In this document: one piece after another, positions 8,549 to 17,583 of the stretch | Layout of the letters: the number at the start of each line of letters is the position of its first letter | How positions within the stretch are numbered: position 1 is the stretch's first letter | Assembly: GCA_964607765.1 (NCBI GenBank) | Contig: CAZSNT010000135.1 | Location: 1 to 28,960 of the forward strand | DNA length: 28,960 bases | DNA from: CAZSNT01 sp964607765 | Lineage (GTDB): Bacteria; Verrucomicrobiota; Lentisphaeria; Oligosphaerales; JABHEG01 | Direction of reading: 5' to 3' | Program-made: the position numbers and the translations under genes | Notes under the pieces: model-generated | What the model was told of the DNA's origin: nothing | Database searches by the model: none | The model's input: only the letters and a program-made list of their open reading frames with translations

Positions 8549-9796
8549 ATGGACTCACGGATTCTCGAGCAGGTGATTCTGGATCAGCGCACCGCCTTCG
8601 CGGCAAGGCCGTGTGGGGTCCAGAGGCACATCGACCTGGAAGGGCACTTGCAGCACGATCGAGTCGTGGTCATTACGGGGCTGCGCCGCGTGGGGAAGTC
8701 GACCCTGTTGCGGCAGATAGCCGAACGCGTCGGCGATTACCATTACGCCGATCTGGACGACGAACGCCTGACCGGATTCGGTGTGACTGACTTCCAGGCC
8801 ATGCTGGAAGCCTGGCACAAACGCAGTGCTGCCCGAGTCATTCTCCTGGATGAGGTACAAGAGGTCCCCGGATGGGAACGATTTGTTCGTCGCGTGAATG
8901 ACGGCGGCTATAAGGTCTTCCTGACGGGGTCCAACGCCAAGCTGCTGTCTGCCGAACTGGGAACACACCTTACCGGACGCCACAGTCGAGTTGAGCTCTT
9001 TCCGTTTTCTTTCCGGGAGGTGCTCGATCTCAAGGGCATTGACGCCCCCGCAGCTATGACGACCGATCAGGTGGCGAAGGTCCGGGCGGAATTCGATTCA
9101 TACCTGATGGCCGGCGGAATGCCCGAGCACGTCCAATTCCCATCGCGTGACTATCTGCAGCAGGTCTACGAGGACGTGCTTCATCGGGACATTCTCGTCC
9201 GCAAAGGGATCCGCCGGGTCGGCGCCTTCAAAGCTCTCGCACACTATCTCTACTCGAATTTCACGGCAGACATCAGCTACAACCGACTGGCGCAGGTGCT
9301 TGAGTACAAAGCGGCCACCTCGGTAGCTTCGGCCGTGAGTCATCTGGAGGAGGCCTATCTGGCGTTTGAGGTCCTGAAATACGACCATTCGATGCGCAAG
9401 CAACACGTGAATGAGAAGAAAATCTATGTCATCGACAATGGCATACGGACGGCTGTGGCGTTCCAGTTCTCACCGGACTTGGGCAAGTACCTTGAGAACC
9501 TGGTCTTTGTGTCACTCAAACGACAGGGCAAGAGGATCTACTTTTCTCGAGACAGATCCGAGTGTGATTTTCTCGTTGTCGACGGCAAAGAAGTGACGGA
9601 GGCCATACAGGTCTGCCACTCACTCAACGCCGCGAACTCGGCGCGCGAACTCGGTGGTCTTGCCGATGTATTGACGCGGCATCCGGAAGCCAGCCCTTTG
9701 CTGCTGACCGCGGCGGAGACCCGGAGTTTTCCTCTGGCCCGTGCCGGTCGTGACGTGCAGGTTCTGCCCGTCTGGCGGTGGCTGTTGGGCATTTGA
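8549..9796 (+). CDS. AAA_14/DUF4143 family ATPase
   Basis: 415-residue P-loop ATPase of the AAA_14 plus DUF4143 type. These are common, often multi-copy proteins of unknown cellular role. Walker A GLRRVGKST at 44-52; Walker B VILLDEVQ at 97-104; sensor-like FLTGSNAKLL at about 124-133; then the family signature GRHSRVELFPFSFREVL. The C-terminal part (DUF4143) contains SECDFLVVDGKEVTEAIQV, which looks like the PD-(D/E)XK-fold segment usual at this end. ATG 8549 is preferred over GTG 8543 because GAGGG (8539-8543) is then 5 bp upstream. It interrupts the sulfatase/propeller run, has its own promoter-like sequence, and is flanked by identical 25-bp repeats, so it was probably inserted here. A role in polymer degradation is not implied. 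Confidence 0.93.
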   Translation: MDSRILEQVILDQRTAFAARPCGVQRHIDLEGHLQHDRVVVITGLRRVGKSTLLRQIAERVGDYHYADLDDERLTGFGVTDFQAMLEAWHKRSAARVILLDEVQEVPGWERFVRRVNDGGYKVFLTGSNAKLLSAELGTHLTGRHSRVELFPFSFREVLDLKGIDAPAAMTTDQVAKVRAEFDSYLMAGGMPEHVQFPSRDYLQQVYEDVLHRDILVRKGIRRVGAFKALAHYLYSNFTADISYNRLAQVLEYKAATSVASAVSHLEEAYLAFEVLKYDHSMRKQHVNEKKIYVIDNGIRTAVAFQFSPDLGKYLENLVFVSLKRQGKRIYFSRDRSECDFLVVDGKEVTEAIQVCHSLNAANSARELGGLADVLTRHPEASPLLLTAAETRSFPLARAGRDVQVLPVWRWLLGI

Positions 9797-9881
9797 TGTG
9801 GAAAGACAGATCAGGCGACGCCCGGTCATGTCACGTGCCGGAACGGAACAGTCTCTGCGCCTCCCGCACTTTGCCACAGAA

Positions 9882-9906
9882 TCGCCGCACACGGTGCGCC
9901 TCCCAC
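9882..9906. repeat. 25-bp direct repeat, copy 2 (right of ATPase gene)
   Basis: Perfect copy of 8448-8472 in the same orientation, 1434 bp away. A partial copy (TGCGCCTCCC, 9856-9865) lies just before it. It ends 38 bp upstream of the next gene's ATG. Confidence 0.9.
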
Positions 9907-9944
9907 ATTTTGATGGGCTCCGACCATCGGTACTGAGGACAGAG

Positions 9945-12900
9945 ATGAAACGGAACCGGCCAACTCTATTGGCGGTCATGTTGCTGCCGGTGCTTGCACT
10001 CGCGGCAGACACCCCCACCGCGGCGGAACTGCTCGCCAAATCCGGCACGCTCCCTGGGCCGTTCGTGGTGCACCTGCACTGCGGCGACGGGACGCAGACG
10101 GCTGAACTGCTGAAGCGCGACGGCCTCGTCGTGCAGGGCCTGGACACGAGCCGCGCGACCGTGGAAGCCGCACGCCGCAACCCGGCCTTCCGCAAAGACT
10201 ACGGCAACCGAATCACCTTCACCTGGTTCGACGGCAGGAACCTCCCGTTCATTGACAACTGCGTGAACGTGGTCGTGCTGTCAGGTGTCCCGCCTTCGCC
10301 TGAAGGCTCCGGCGCGGCAAGCGGGTGTCAGGTGTCAGGGGAGGAGATCCAGCGCGTCCTCGCCCCCAGAGGCGTCCTTCTCACACGTTCCCCCCTGAAC
10401 ACTGAACACCGAACACTGAACACATATCAGAATCCTGCGCCCGAGGGCTGGCATGCTCATAGGAAAGCCGTGCCGCCGGAGATCGACGACTGGTCCCACC
10501 ACATGTACGGGCCGGACAACAACCGTGTGTCTCGCGACACGCGGCTGGCGCCGCCGCTGTCGCACATGCAGTGGACCGTGGGCCCCCGGTTCACCCGGCA
10601 CCACGAACACATGAGCAGCTTCCAGGCAATGGTCTCCGCTCGAGGCAAGATCTTCTACATCATCGACGAAGGACCGAAGGACTCCGTTCTTCTGCCGCCG
10701 GATTGGAGCCTGGTGGCGCGCGACGCGTTCAACGGGATCGAGCTCTGGAGAAAGCCGCTGGCTCGTTGGTTTGATCACCTTTGGACGTTCAAGTCGGGCC
10801 CTGTGGTCGTCACTCGCCGGTTGGTCGCTCAGGAGGATCGGCTGTTCGCCGCCCTGGCCATGGGAGGACCAGTTTCCATCCTGGACGCAAACAGCGGCGC
10901 CGCGCTCCATGAGCTGCCGGGAACGGACGGTACGGAAGAGATCATCGTCGATGGGAACCGCTTGATCCTGGTCAAGCGCGAATGGCTGTCGAAGGGCGCG
11001 TTCCCGGGTCATTCCGGAAGCCGTCACAAGCTCAATCCCTTCGCCTGGCGCCTGAAGGGCGGGGCTCAGAGCGTGATGGTGCTCGATGTCGATACGCGGA
11101 AGCTGCTTTGGGAGAGGGCCACACCGGTAGCGCCGCTTGGTCTGGGCGCGCGCAACGGACAGGTCTATGTGTTTGACGGCCAACGGGTGCTTAGCCTCGA
11201 GGCGGACAGCGGCAAGGAGACGTGGACGTCGCCTGAGCTTTGCAGGAAGAACGCCTATACGCCCAACAACGGCAGCAGCCTGGTCTGCGGCGAGACGCGA
11301 ATTTTGGTGGGCAGTATCACCGGCCACGCCGCGCAGAACTCCACCATGATCGCCTTGTCCGCCGAGGACGGCTCGATCGTATGGAAGGCGCCCCAATACG
11401 CCTCGGGCAGACACTCGCCGAAGGATCTGTTCCTGATCGACGGCAAGGCGTGGTCGGCGAACACGCTCCCCGCCAGCATGACCTTGCCCGGGGTCCCGTC
11501 CACTGCCAGACGGAAGAGCGGCCGAATCACTGGCTACAACCTGGATGACGGGGAGGCCGTGGCTGATTTCCATACCGACTCCGATGTGTATATCATGAAC
11601 TCGCGCTGTCACATGAGTTGTGCCACAGCCAACTACTTCGTGACCTCCCGCACCGGTGTCGAGCTGGTCTCAATCGAGAACAAGCAGTGGAACCTCCATC
11701 ACTGGGTGCGCGGCGCCTGCCTGTACGGCGTGATGCCGGCCAACGGGATTCTCTACGCGCCGCCCAACCCGTGCGGTTGCTACACCCAGTCCAGCCTGGA
11801 CGGCTTCAACGCACTGACAGGCCGCAACGCCGGTTGGCAGGGCACGGTCGACAGGCAGAAGACGCAGGGCTTCGTTCGGGGGCCGGCCTGGTCCGCCCCA
11901 GGCACGCCTGAACCAGCTGCGGCAGAACCACAATCCTGGCCGGCATACCGTCACGACAACCAACGCAGCGGCTCGACTCCGGTGGACATCGAACTGGGCC
12001 TGGGGGTCAGATGGCGGACGGAGGGGTACGAAAACCTGACCGCCCCGGTGGTGGCCAGGCAGCGCTGCATCGTTGCCGAGAAGGACCGCCACACGCTCCA
12101 TTGCCTGAACGCGAGCGATGGCAAGCCGCAGTGGGCCTATGTGGCTGGGGGCCGCATCGACTCGCCGCCTGCGGTCAGTGGGGACAGTCTCTTCTTCGGC
12201 TGCGGCGATGGCTGGCTTTACCGGCTTCTGGTCTCGACCGGTGAACTGGTTTGGAAACGGCGGATCGCGCCCGCGGATCTTCTCCTGTTCGACCACGGCC
12301 AGCCGGCATCGGTCTGGCCCCTGTCGGGAAGTGTGCTGGTCCAGGACGGCAAAGTCACCTGTGTCGCCGGACGCTCGTCGTTCCTCGACGGCGGCATGCG
12401 CGTGACACTGGTCGATGCCGCGACCGGTGACATCCTGAACGAGAACGTCATGGACCACCTCGATCCGGACACCCGCCAGGATATGCACCAGCACGTGGCG
12501 ATGCAGAACCTGCCGGTCAGTCTGCCCGATATCCTGTCCAGTGACGGGAAACACCTCTACATGCGAACCCAGCAGCTCGATCTCACCGGCAAGCGCACCC
12601 ACGTCAAGAACGCCGGTTGGGACGACGACATCGAGATCGGCATCGGCAGAGAGCACCTCTTTGCCGCGACCGGGTTCCTTGACGACAACTGGTTCCACCG
12701 CTCCTACTGGGTGTACGGCAACAGCTTCCTGGAAGGCTGCTCCATGCCCTCCGGCGGCTGGTTCGAGATGAGCCGGATCAGCCCCAGCGGGAAAATGCTG
12801 TGTTTCGACGACACGACCGTCTACGGCTACGGACAGTTCCCGGAATACAGCAAATGGAGCACGCCGTTGCGGTACTCCGCGTTCTCCATGAACAAGAAAC

Positions 12901-13931
12901 CGAAGAGCTACAAACCCGGCACTCCGGACGAGGAACTGCGCAAGATCAAACCGAACTGGAGAAAGTACCGGACGCTGCGCGTACCCAAGGTCGAGTTCGA
13001 TCTCAACTGGAAGAACGCTGTCCCGCTACGTGCCAAGGCCATCGTCAAGACCCCGGACACGCTGTTCCTGGCCGGACCGGAAGATGTGCTGGACGAGATG
13101 GAGTTCTTCCGTGATCCGCGAGCAGAACCGAACGAGGTCTTGGCTCATAAACAGAAAGAGCTGATCGCGGCCCGTAAAGGCGGGAAGATTCTGGCGGTTT
13201 CGGTTCAAGACGGTTCCGTCGAGCAGGAGATCGACTTGGAGTCGCAGCCGGTGTGGGACGGCATGGCCGTGGCTTACGGAAACCTGTTCATGTGCTGCCG
13301 CGACGGGTCGGTCGTCGCTTTCAAAGGCGGGCACGCCGTCGGGGAGCCCGTGCCCAACCTCGAACCCCGGCCGGCGCCGGAAGCGACTCACGCCCTCCCA
13401 TTCGTTGAGGAATTCACGGGACTGTCGGGCGGCGGCGCTGCCCTCCAACCGGGAACCAGACGGCCCCTGAAACACTCCGCGACGCTCCCACGCTGGGACG
13501 TCCAGGGATTCAACGCAATCCATGCCGTGCAGCGTGCCGACTCAACGTGGGCCACGCAGGTGTTCGCCTCGCCGGAAGGGGACAACACTCTCACCCTACG
13601 TACCGGCCTGCCCGCGAACGAGAAGGGACGGGCTTACATCGCGCGCCTCCAGGCCGGTCCCACGGTCTACGGCGACCCCGGGAAGGCCACCCGCAACGAC
13701 GACCGCTTCACGATCGAACTGCTGCGCCCCGACGACAGCGTGCTCAAGAAGCACGTGGTCACCCCGGGCGCCTGGTCGGGTAAAGAAGCGTTCGCACAAC
13801 ACGAGTTCAGCTACCAGGGCGACGGCTCCGGTGACCTCAGAATCCGGATCGCCCCCGTCCCGACCGAGAAGGCCCGCTTCACCGGCGCCATCAGTCACAT
13901 CCGGATCCTCGGAACTGCCCGGGGCGAATGA
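9945..13931 (+). CDS. Secreted methyltransferase-like / PQQ-type double-propeller protein
   Basis: 1328 residues. Signal peptide MKRNRPTLLAVMLLPVLALAADT. Residues about 30-150 resemble a class I SAM-methyltransferase fold: glycine-rich HCGDGTQ at 45-51, acidic turn V-Q-G-L-D, and a strand NVVVLSG before EEIQRVLAPRG. Two PQQ-type beta-propellers follow (about 170-640 and about 665-1150); the second opens with the typical WPAYRHDNQRSGS and both have repeated ASDGKPQW- or DAFNGIELWR-type blades. A C-terminal beta-sandwich-like region (about 1155-1328) is absent from the paralogue at 14215. ATG 9945 has GAGG (9934-9937) 7 bp upstream and starts the signal peptide; the frame is open from 9741 but overlaps the ATPase gene. 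An exported SAM enzyme is unlikely, so the N-terminal fold is probably a relic or a binding module. Two repeat-derived insertions lie at about residues 113-132 and 149-162. Function unknown. Confidence 0.88.
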   Translation: MKRNRPTLLAVMLLPVLALAADTPTAAELLAKSGTLPGPFVVHLHCGDGTQTAELLKRDGLVVQGLDTSRATVEAARRNPAFRKDYGNRITFTWFDGRNLPFIDNCVNVVVLSGVPPSPEGSGAASGCQVSGEEIQRVLAPRGVLLTRSPLNTEHRTLNTYQNPAPEGWHAHRKAVPPEIDDWSHHMYGPDNNRVSRDTRLAPPLSHMQWTVGPRFTRHHEHMSSFQAMVSARGKIFYIIDEGPKDSVLLPPDWSLVARDAFNGIELWRKPLARWFDHLWTFKSGPVVVTRRLVAQEDRLFAALAMGGPVSILDANSGAALHELPGTDGTEEIIVDGNRLILVKREWLSKGAFPGHSGSRHKLNPFAWRLKGGAQSVMVLDVDTRKLLWERATPVAPLGLGARNGQVYVFDGQRVLSLEADSGKETWTSPELCRKNAYTPNNGSSLVCGETRILVGSITGHAAQNSTMIALSAEDGSIVWKAPQYASGRHSPKDLFLIDGKAWSANTLPASMTLPGVPSTARRKSGRITGYNLDDGEAVADFHTDSDVYIMNSRCHMSCATANYFVTSRTGVELVSIENKQWNLHHWVRGACLYGVMPANGILYAPPNPCGCYTQSSLDGFNALTGRNAGWQGTVDRQKTQGFVRGPAWSAPGTPEPAAAEPQSWPAYRHDNQRSGSTPVDIELGLGVRWRTEGYENLTAPVVARQRCIVAEKDRHTLHCLNASDGKPQWAYVAGGRIDSPPAVSGDSLFFGCGDGWLYRLLVSTGELVWKRRIAPADLLLFDHGQPASVWPLSGSVLVQDGKVTCVAGRSSFLDGGMRVTLVDAATGDILNENVMDHLDPDTRQDMHQHVAMQNLPVSLPDILSSDGKHLYMRTQQLDLTGKRTHVKNAGWDDDIEIGIGREHLFAATGFLDDNWFHRSYWVYGNSFLEGCSMPSGGWFEMSRISPSGKMLCFDDTTVYGYGQFPEYSKWSTPLRYSAFSMNKKPKSYKPGTPDEELRKIKPNWRKYRTLRVPKVEFDLNWKNAVPLRAKAIVKTPDTLFLAGPEDVLDEMEFFRDPRAEPNEVLAHKQKELIAARKGGKILAVSVQDGSVEQEIDLESQPVWDGMAVAYGNLFMCCRDGSVVAFKGGHAVGEPVPNLEPRPAPEATHALPFVEEFTGLSGGGAALQPGTRRPLKHSATLPRWDVQGFNAIHAVQRADSTWATQVFASPEGDNTLTLRTGLPANEKGRAYIARLQAGPTVYGDPGKATRNDDRFTIELLRPDDSVLKKHVVTPGAWSGKEAFAQHEFSYQGDGSGDLRIRIAPVPTEKARFTGAISHIRILGTARGE
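10281..10339. repeat. Repeat-derived in-frame insertion in coding sequence (first)
   Basis: TCAGGTGTC at 10281-10289 recurs at 10328-10336. Between them lies a perfect hairpin GCCTTC-GCCT-GAAGGC (10292-10307), and the end is a tandem heptamer GGTGTCA x2 (10324-10337). The encoded residues (VPPSPEGSGAASGCQVSG) are absent from the paralogous protein at the same point. The make-up is typical of an extragenic repeat, not of a protein-coding segment. Confidence 0.75.
10396..10423. repeat. Heptanucleotide tandem repeat TGAACAC x4 inside coding sequence
   Basis: Four 7-bp units TGAACAC, TGAACAC, CGAACAC, TGAACAC. They encode part of RSPLNTEHRTLNTYQN, a stretch with no counterpart in the paralogue. 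Confidence 0.9.
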
Positions 13932-14017
13932 ACAGCAACGCTCACGGGCAGAGAATGGACGCATAGGTGGAGCCCGTCAACTCCCGTCGATGCTCCCGAT
14001 GGGAACGGACAGGCTTC

Positions 14018-14032
14018 GACAGGCCCCCTGTC
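14018..14032. repeat. GC-rich hairpin in the gap between the two propeller genes
   Basis: GACAGG-CCC-CCTGTC, a perfect 6-bp stem about 87 bp after the upstream stop. No T-tract follows, so it is at best a weak terminator. The rest of the 283-bp gap (13932-14214) holds no gene or promoter that I can support. Confidence 0.35.
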
Positions 14033-14214
14033 TCCTGCCGTGCCTCCCCCCAGAGGCCGCTCATCCCAATGACATTGCGCCTTCCCAGGCAACAGAACCG
14101 TCACCCGGCAACTGGTGGCAATCACCGGGGCGAGGCAGTAAATAAGGCTGCGGGCGGCATCCACCCCGCCGTCCCCGTCATGAAACTGACGCTGGCAGCC
14201 TGCAGGACCCGACC

Positions 14215-17200
14215 ATGCCATACTCGAAGACAAGACTCGTGTTGCCTGTGCTCCTCGGTGTGATTGGGGTTGCCGTGTCTGCGAGTGCCCTGTCGTGGTC
14301 GGCAGCCGCCCCGGCGGCCATGGCGGCCGAAGTGGTGGCTGTAACGGGGGTGCAGGGCGGACTTGCCGTGCACGTGGGCTGTGGGGACGGCAGTCTCTGT
14401 GCGGCACTTGCTCGAGAGGGGCGCTTCCTGGTGCACGGGCTGACCCGAAGCGGTGATCGACTCGCTCGCGCAACATCAAACGTGCGCAACGAAACGCCGC
14501 GCGGACGCGTGAGCGTTGGGCTGCTCCGGGGGCGGACGCTGCCCTACGCGGATCGCTTGGTCAGACTGCTCGTCTGCGAGGAGGGGGCCGACATCCCGCG
14601 CACGGAGCTTCTGCGTGTGCTCGCGCCGCTTGGCACGGCGTTCCTGGTACACGGCAAGGAGGCCGAGGTCATCCGCAAGCCGTGGCCGGGCGACATCGGG
14701 GAGTGGAACCACTTCCTCTGCGACGCCGACAACAACGCGGTCGTGGACGACAGCGTTGTCGGGCCGCCCCGTCACGTTCAGTGGACGGCCGGGCCCACGT
14801 GGGGCCGACATCACGAGACGCTTGCCAGTGTCAGCGCGGTGGTGACGGCACGGGGACGTCTGTTTGCGATCGTGGACGAGGCGCCGACCGGGCGCATGCA
14901 TCTGCCGTCGCAGTGGCGACTGGTTGCCCGGGACGCCTTCAGCGGGGTTGTTCTGTGGCGTCGGGAGATCGCGACGTGGGAGGATGAACTGCGGCCGTTC
15001 CGCAGGGGACCGTTCCACCTGCCAAGGCGTCTTGCGGCTGTGGGAGACAGTGTCTACGCGACCTTGGGATACGGTAAGCCTGTAGTGGCACTGGATGCGG
15101 AAACCGGCCGGCCGCGTATGACCTACGCGGCCACTCGCGGCGCAGAAGAGCTGCTGGTGACGGACGACACGCTCTTCGCGACCGTCGTGTCGACGGGGGA
15201 TGTCTCAGATCAACAAGGCCCGGCCGAGGCCAGGCGAGCATTGGTAGCGCTCGACACAGTGAGCGGCCAGCTGCGTTGGGACCGGACGGATTCGGGAGTT
15301 GAACAGATACTCCCGCTCAGCCTCACGGTGTCTGACGGGCGAGTCTTCTTCGTCGCTCCCGACGCGGTTGTCTGCCTCGATGCGACGAACGGACGGGAGC
15401 GATGGCGGCAACCCTACAAGACACCCTTGCTCGGGGAGAGAACCTACTGGGCCGCCGGCTGGGGACCGACTGTGGTGGCCCACACCGGCGTGCTGCTGGT
15501 GGGGGGCAATGGGGCTCTGGCTGCGTTCTCGTGTGAGAACGGCGCGCCCTTGTGGAGCTGCCCGTTGAGCGTGGGGTTCACCTCGCCCGGCGATGTGTTC
15601 GGGATTGGCGATGCGGCGTGGTCGTGGTGCGTCGATGAACCGGAGGAGGACAGGGGCGAACTTCTGAGGAAGCTGGGAATAGCCTGGAAGGTGCGCGACT
15701 GGATCGACGACCGGTACGGCTACTACGAGATGCGTGATCTTCGGACCGGCAAGCTGCGCAAGCGTCTCCGCGGCATGGAGGGCTGGGACCTCGGCCATCA
15801 TCACCGCTGCTACCGCAACAAGGCCACGACTCGCTTTCTCATCACGGGAAAGCGCGGCATGGAGTTCCTGGACGTGACGGATCGAGCGTGGGTTAGCCGC
15901 CACAACTGGATCCGCGGCATGTGTCAGTACGGGGTCATGCCGGGCAACGGCATGATCTACGTCCCTCCCCACCCCTGTCGCTGTTACACGCGAGAGAAGC
16001 TCAACGGCTTCCTCGCAGTGGTGGCGGAACGCCGGCGCACGGCGCCGTCCGCCCCTTTTGAAGAAGGCCCTGCCTGCGAATCACTCGCCAGCCGCGTGCC
16101 GCGGGGAAACCGTCAGGTGAAGACGGGGCACTCGCTTGTCGCGGCGAAACCGTTGGGTGAAGACGGGGCACTCGCCACTCCCTCCGACTGGCCCACGTAC
16201 CGCCACGACCCCGCGCGGAGCGGCTCCTCGACGGCCCGGGTCTCCCCGCAGCTTCGCACCAGGTGGTGCAGTGACGTTGGGGGCCGAATCACCGCGCCGG
16301 TGGTGAGAGCGGACCGGGTCTACGTTGCCGAAACCGATGCCGGCGTGCTCCACGCTCTGAACGCAACCGACGGCAAGCCCGTGTGGTCCCATGCGGCGGG
16401 TGGCGGGATCGACTCACCCCCGACCGTCCATGGCGGCTGCGTACTCTTCGGCTCCCTCAACGGCTGGGTCACCTGCCTCCGTGCGTCCGACGGCGCGCTG
16501 GCGTGGCGGCGGCGGCTTGCGCCTGAGGAGCGGTTGATCGTCTCCTCAGGGCGCCTGGAGTCGGCCTGGCCCGTGCACGGCTCCCTGCTCGTGCACCAGC
16601 CCGACGAGCAGGCCCCGGGCGTGGTCGTCGCCGCGGCGGGTCGTTCCCAGTACCTCGACGGCGGTATTCGCGTGGCTGCTCTCGATGTCGGCACTGGCGA
16701 CATCGTCACGGGGTATTCGGGCGAAACGCCCGCGAACACAGCCGCGCTCAACGACATCCTGGTTTCGGACGGTGCCGGGTTGTACCTGCGCGGCCAGCAG
16801 GTTCTCACGTTGGGAGCTGCCGGCAGGAGCGCGCCCGGGGGCGTGCTGGCAGCCGATGCCGGTCTGCTGGATTCGAGCAACTTCGACCGGGTCGTGTGGA
16901 AGTACCGGAAAGTCCATGGCCAGATGCTGGCTTTCGACCACGACAGGGTCTACGGCGTACGCGGCAGCTACCAGTTCGGCAAGACGTATGCGTCAGAGGC
17001 GCCGGGCGGGAAGGCGCTCACACTGGCTAAGTTCAGCGCAAAGACTTACCGGAGCCGCGGCTTCCCCACAGGCAGCCTGGTGTTCAGCGTCAAGCCCGGC
17101 GGCAAGCCGCGGGAAGGCGTGAAATCGCCGCCATGGCTCTTCCGCTCGGCAAGACCCGACCAGGTCAAACACTACGCGTGGGCCGTTGGGGTGCCGCTGC

Positions 17201-17457
17201 AGATCCGCGCCCTTGTTCGTGCCGGACGTCTCGATGAGCCGGACGGCGCCCTGCTGCTGATTGCCGGCTGGCCTGATGAAGCCCGGGCCGGTGCCGAAGG
17301 TGGTACTTCCGAACTGTGGACCATGGACGGCGAGACCGGTGCGAAGTTCGCCGGAGTCGCACTTGACGCACGACCCGTGTTCGACGGAATCGCCGTGACC
17401 AATCTCGGCGTGTTCGTCTCGCTGCAGAATGGAGCTGTTGTGTGCCTGGCTGAATGA
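14215..17457 (+). CDS. Secreted methyltransferase-like / PQQ-type double-propeller protein, paralogue 2
   Basis: 1080 residues, paralogous to the gene before it. Hydrophobic N-terminal segment (LVLPVLLGVIGVAVSASAL) as signal peptide or anchor. Methyltransferase-like domain about 45-145 (VGCGDGSLCAALA, then LLRVLAPLG). First propeller about 150-610. A disordered-looking linker (about 610-658) contains a 40-bp duplication. The second propeller opens WPTYRHDPARSGSS near 660 and ends at AVVCLAE, without the C-terminal domain of its neighbour. Shared landmarks include W.....H..D.DNN.V, RHHE....AMV-type segments, ARDAFSGVVLWR and a conserved RG-C-YGVMP-NG-Y-PP-PC-CYT block. The ATG at 14215 has only a weak ribosome site (GCAGGA about 10 bp upstream). 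Its location is probably periplasmic or extracellular. Ligand and function are unknown; PQQ-type propellers are often structural or cofactor-free. Confidence 0.87.
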   Translation: MPYSKTRLVLPVLLGVIGVAVSASALSWSAAAPAAMAAEVVAVTGVQGGLAVHVGCGDGSLCAALAREGRFLVHGLTRSGDRLARATSNVRNETPRGRVSVGLLRGRTLPYADRLVRLLVCEEGADIPRTELLRVLAPLGTAFLVHGKEAEVIRKPWPGDIGEWNHFLCDADNNAVVDDSVVGPPRHVQWTAGPTWGRHHETLASVSAVVTARGRLFAIVDEAPTGRMHLPSQWRLVARDAFSGVVLWRREIATWEDELRPFRRGPFHLPRRLAAVGDSVYATLGYGKPVVALDAETGRPRMTYAATRGAEELLVTDDTLFATVVSTGDVSDQQGPAEARRALVALDTVSGQLRWDRTDSGVEQILPLSLTVSDGRVFFVAPDAVVCLDATNGRERWRQPYKTPLLGERTYWAAGWGPTVVAHTGVLLVGGNGALAAFSCENGAPLWSCPLSVGFTSPGDVFGIGDAAWSWCVDEPEEDRGELLRKLGIAWKVRDWIDDRYGYYEMRDLRTGKLRKRLRGMEGWDLGHHHRCYRNKATTRFLITGKRGMEFLDVTDRAWVSRHNWIRGMCQYGVMPGNGMIYVPPHPCRCYTREKLNGFLAVVAERRRTAPSAPFEEGPACESLASRVPRGNRQVKTGHSLVAAKPLGEDGALATPSDWPTYRHDPARSGSSTARVSPQLRTRWCSDVGGRITAPVVRADRVYVAETDAGVLHALNATDGKPVWSHAAGGGIDSPPTVHGGCVLFGSLNGWVTCLRASDGALAWRRRLAPEERLIVSSGRLESAWPVHGSLLVHQPDEQAPGVVVAAAGRSQYLDGGIRVAALDVGTGDIVTGYSGETPANTAALNDILVSDGAGLYLRGQQVLTLGAAGRSAPGGVLAADAGLLDSSNFDRVVWKYRKVHGQMLAFDHDRVYGVRGSYQFGKTYASEAPGGKALTLAKFSAKTYRSRGFPTGSLVFSVKPGGKPREGVKSPPWLFRSARPDQVKHYAWAVGVPLQIRALVRAGRLDEPDGALLLIAGWPDEARAGAEGGTSELWTMDGETGAKFAGVALDARPVFDGIAVTNLGVFVSLQNGAVVCLAE
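16101..16175. repeat. 40-bp direct duplication inside coding sequence
   Basis: Two units of period 40 bp, 16101-16135 and 16141-16175. The last 20 bp of each (GGTGAAGACGGGGCACTCGC) are identical and the preceding 15 differ at 3 positions. Because 40 is not a multiple of 3, the copies are read in different frames (VKTGHSL versus GEDGALA). It falls in the linker between the two propellers. Confidence 0.9.
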
Positions 17458-17562
17458 GCCGGCGTCGCAAACGCCCGCCTCTTCCCGTACCTTGTAGCGC
17501 GCTGGACGCCAAACTCAGGTCGATGGTGAGCCCTGTGCCCACTGATACCACTGATGGCGAAA

Positions 17563-17579
17563 GAACAGATCCACTGTTC
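17563..17579. terminator. Small hairpin between convergent genes
   Basis: GAACAG-ATCCA-CTGTTC, a perfect 6-bp stem in the 126-bp gap between the convergent propeller and DUF1846 genes. There is no T-tract on either side; a terminator role is only a guess from position. Confidence 0.25.
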
Positions 17580-17583
17580 CCTG

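Noticed and set aside
9741..9944. N-terminal extension of the first propeller protein
   Set aside because: It overlaps the ATPase 3' end and the 25-bp repeat; ATG 9945 begins a clean signal peptide.
10335..12698. Antisense open frames of 425 and 342 codons opposite the first propeller gene
   Set aside because: Shadow frames of a gene with clear homology to its paralogue.
14179..14265. Small frame starting MKLTLAACRTRPC before the second propeller gene
   Set aside because: Short, in another frame, overlaps the start of a supported gene and has no ribosome site.
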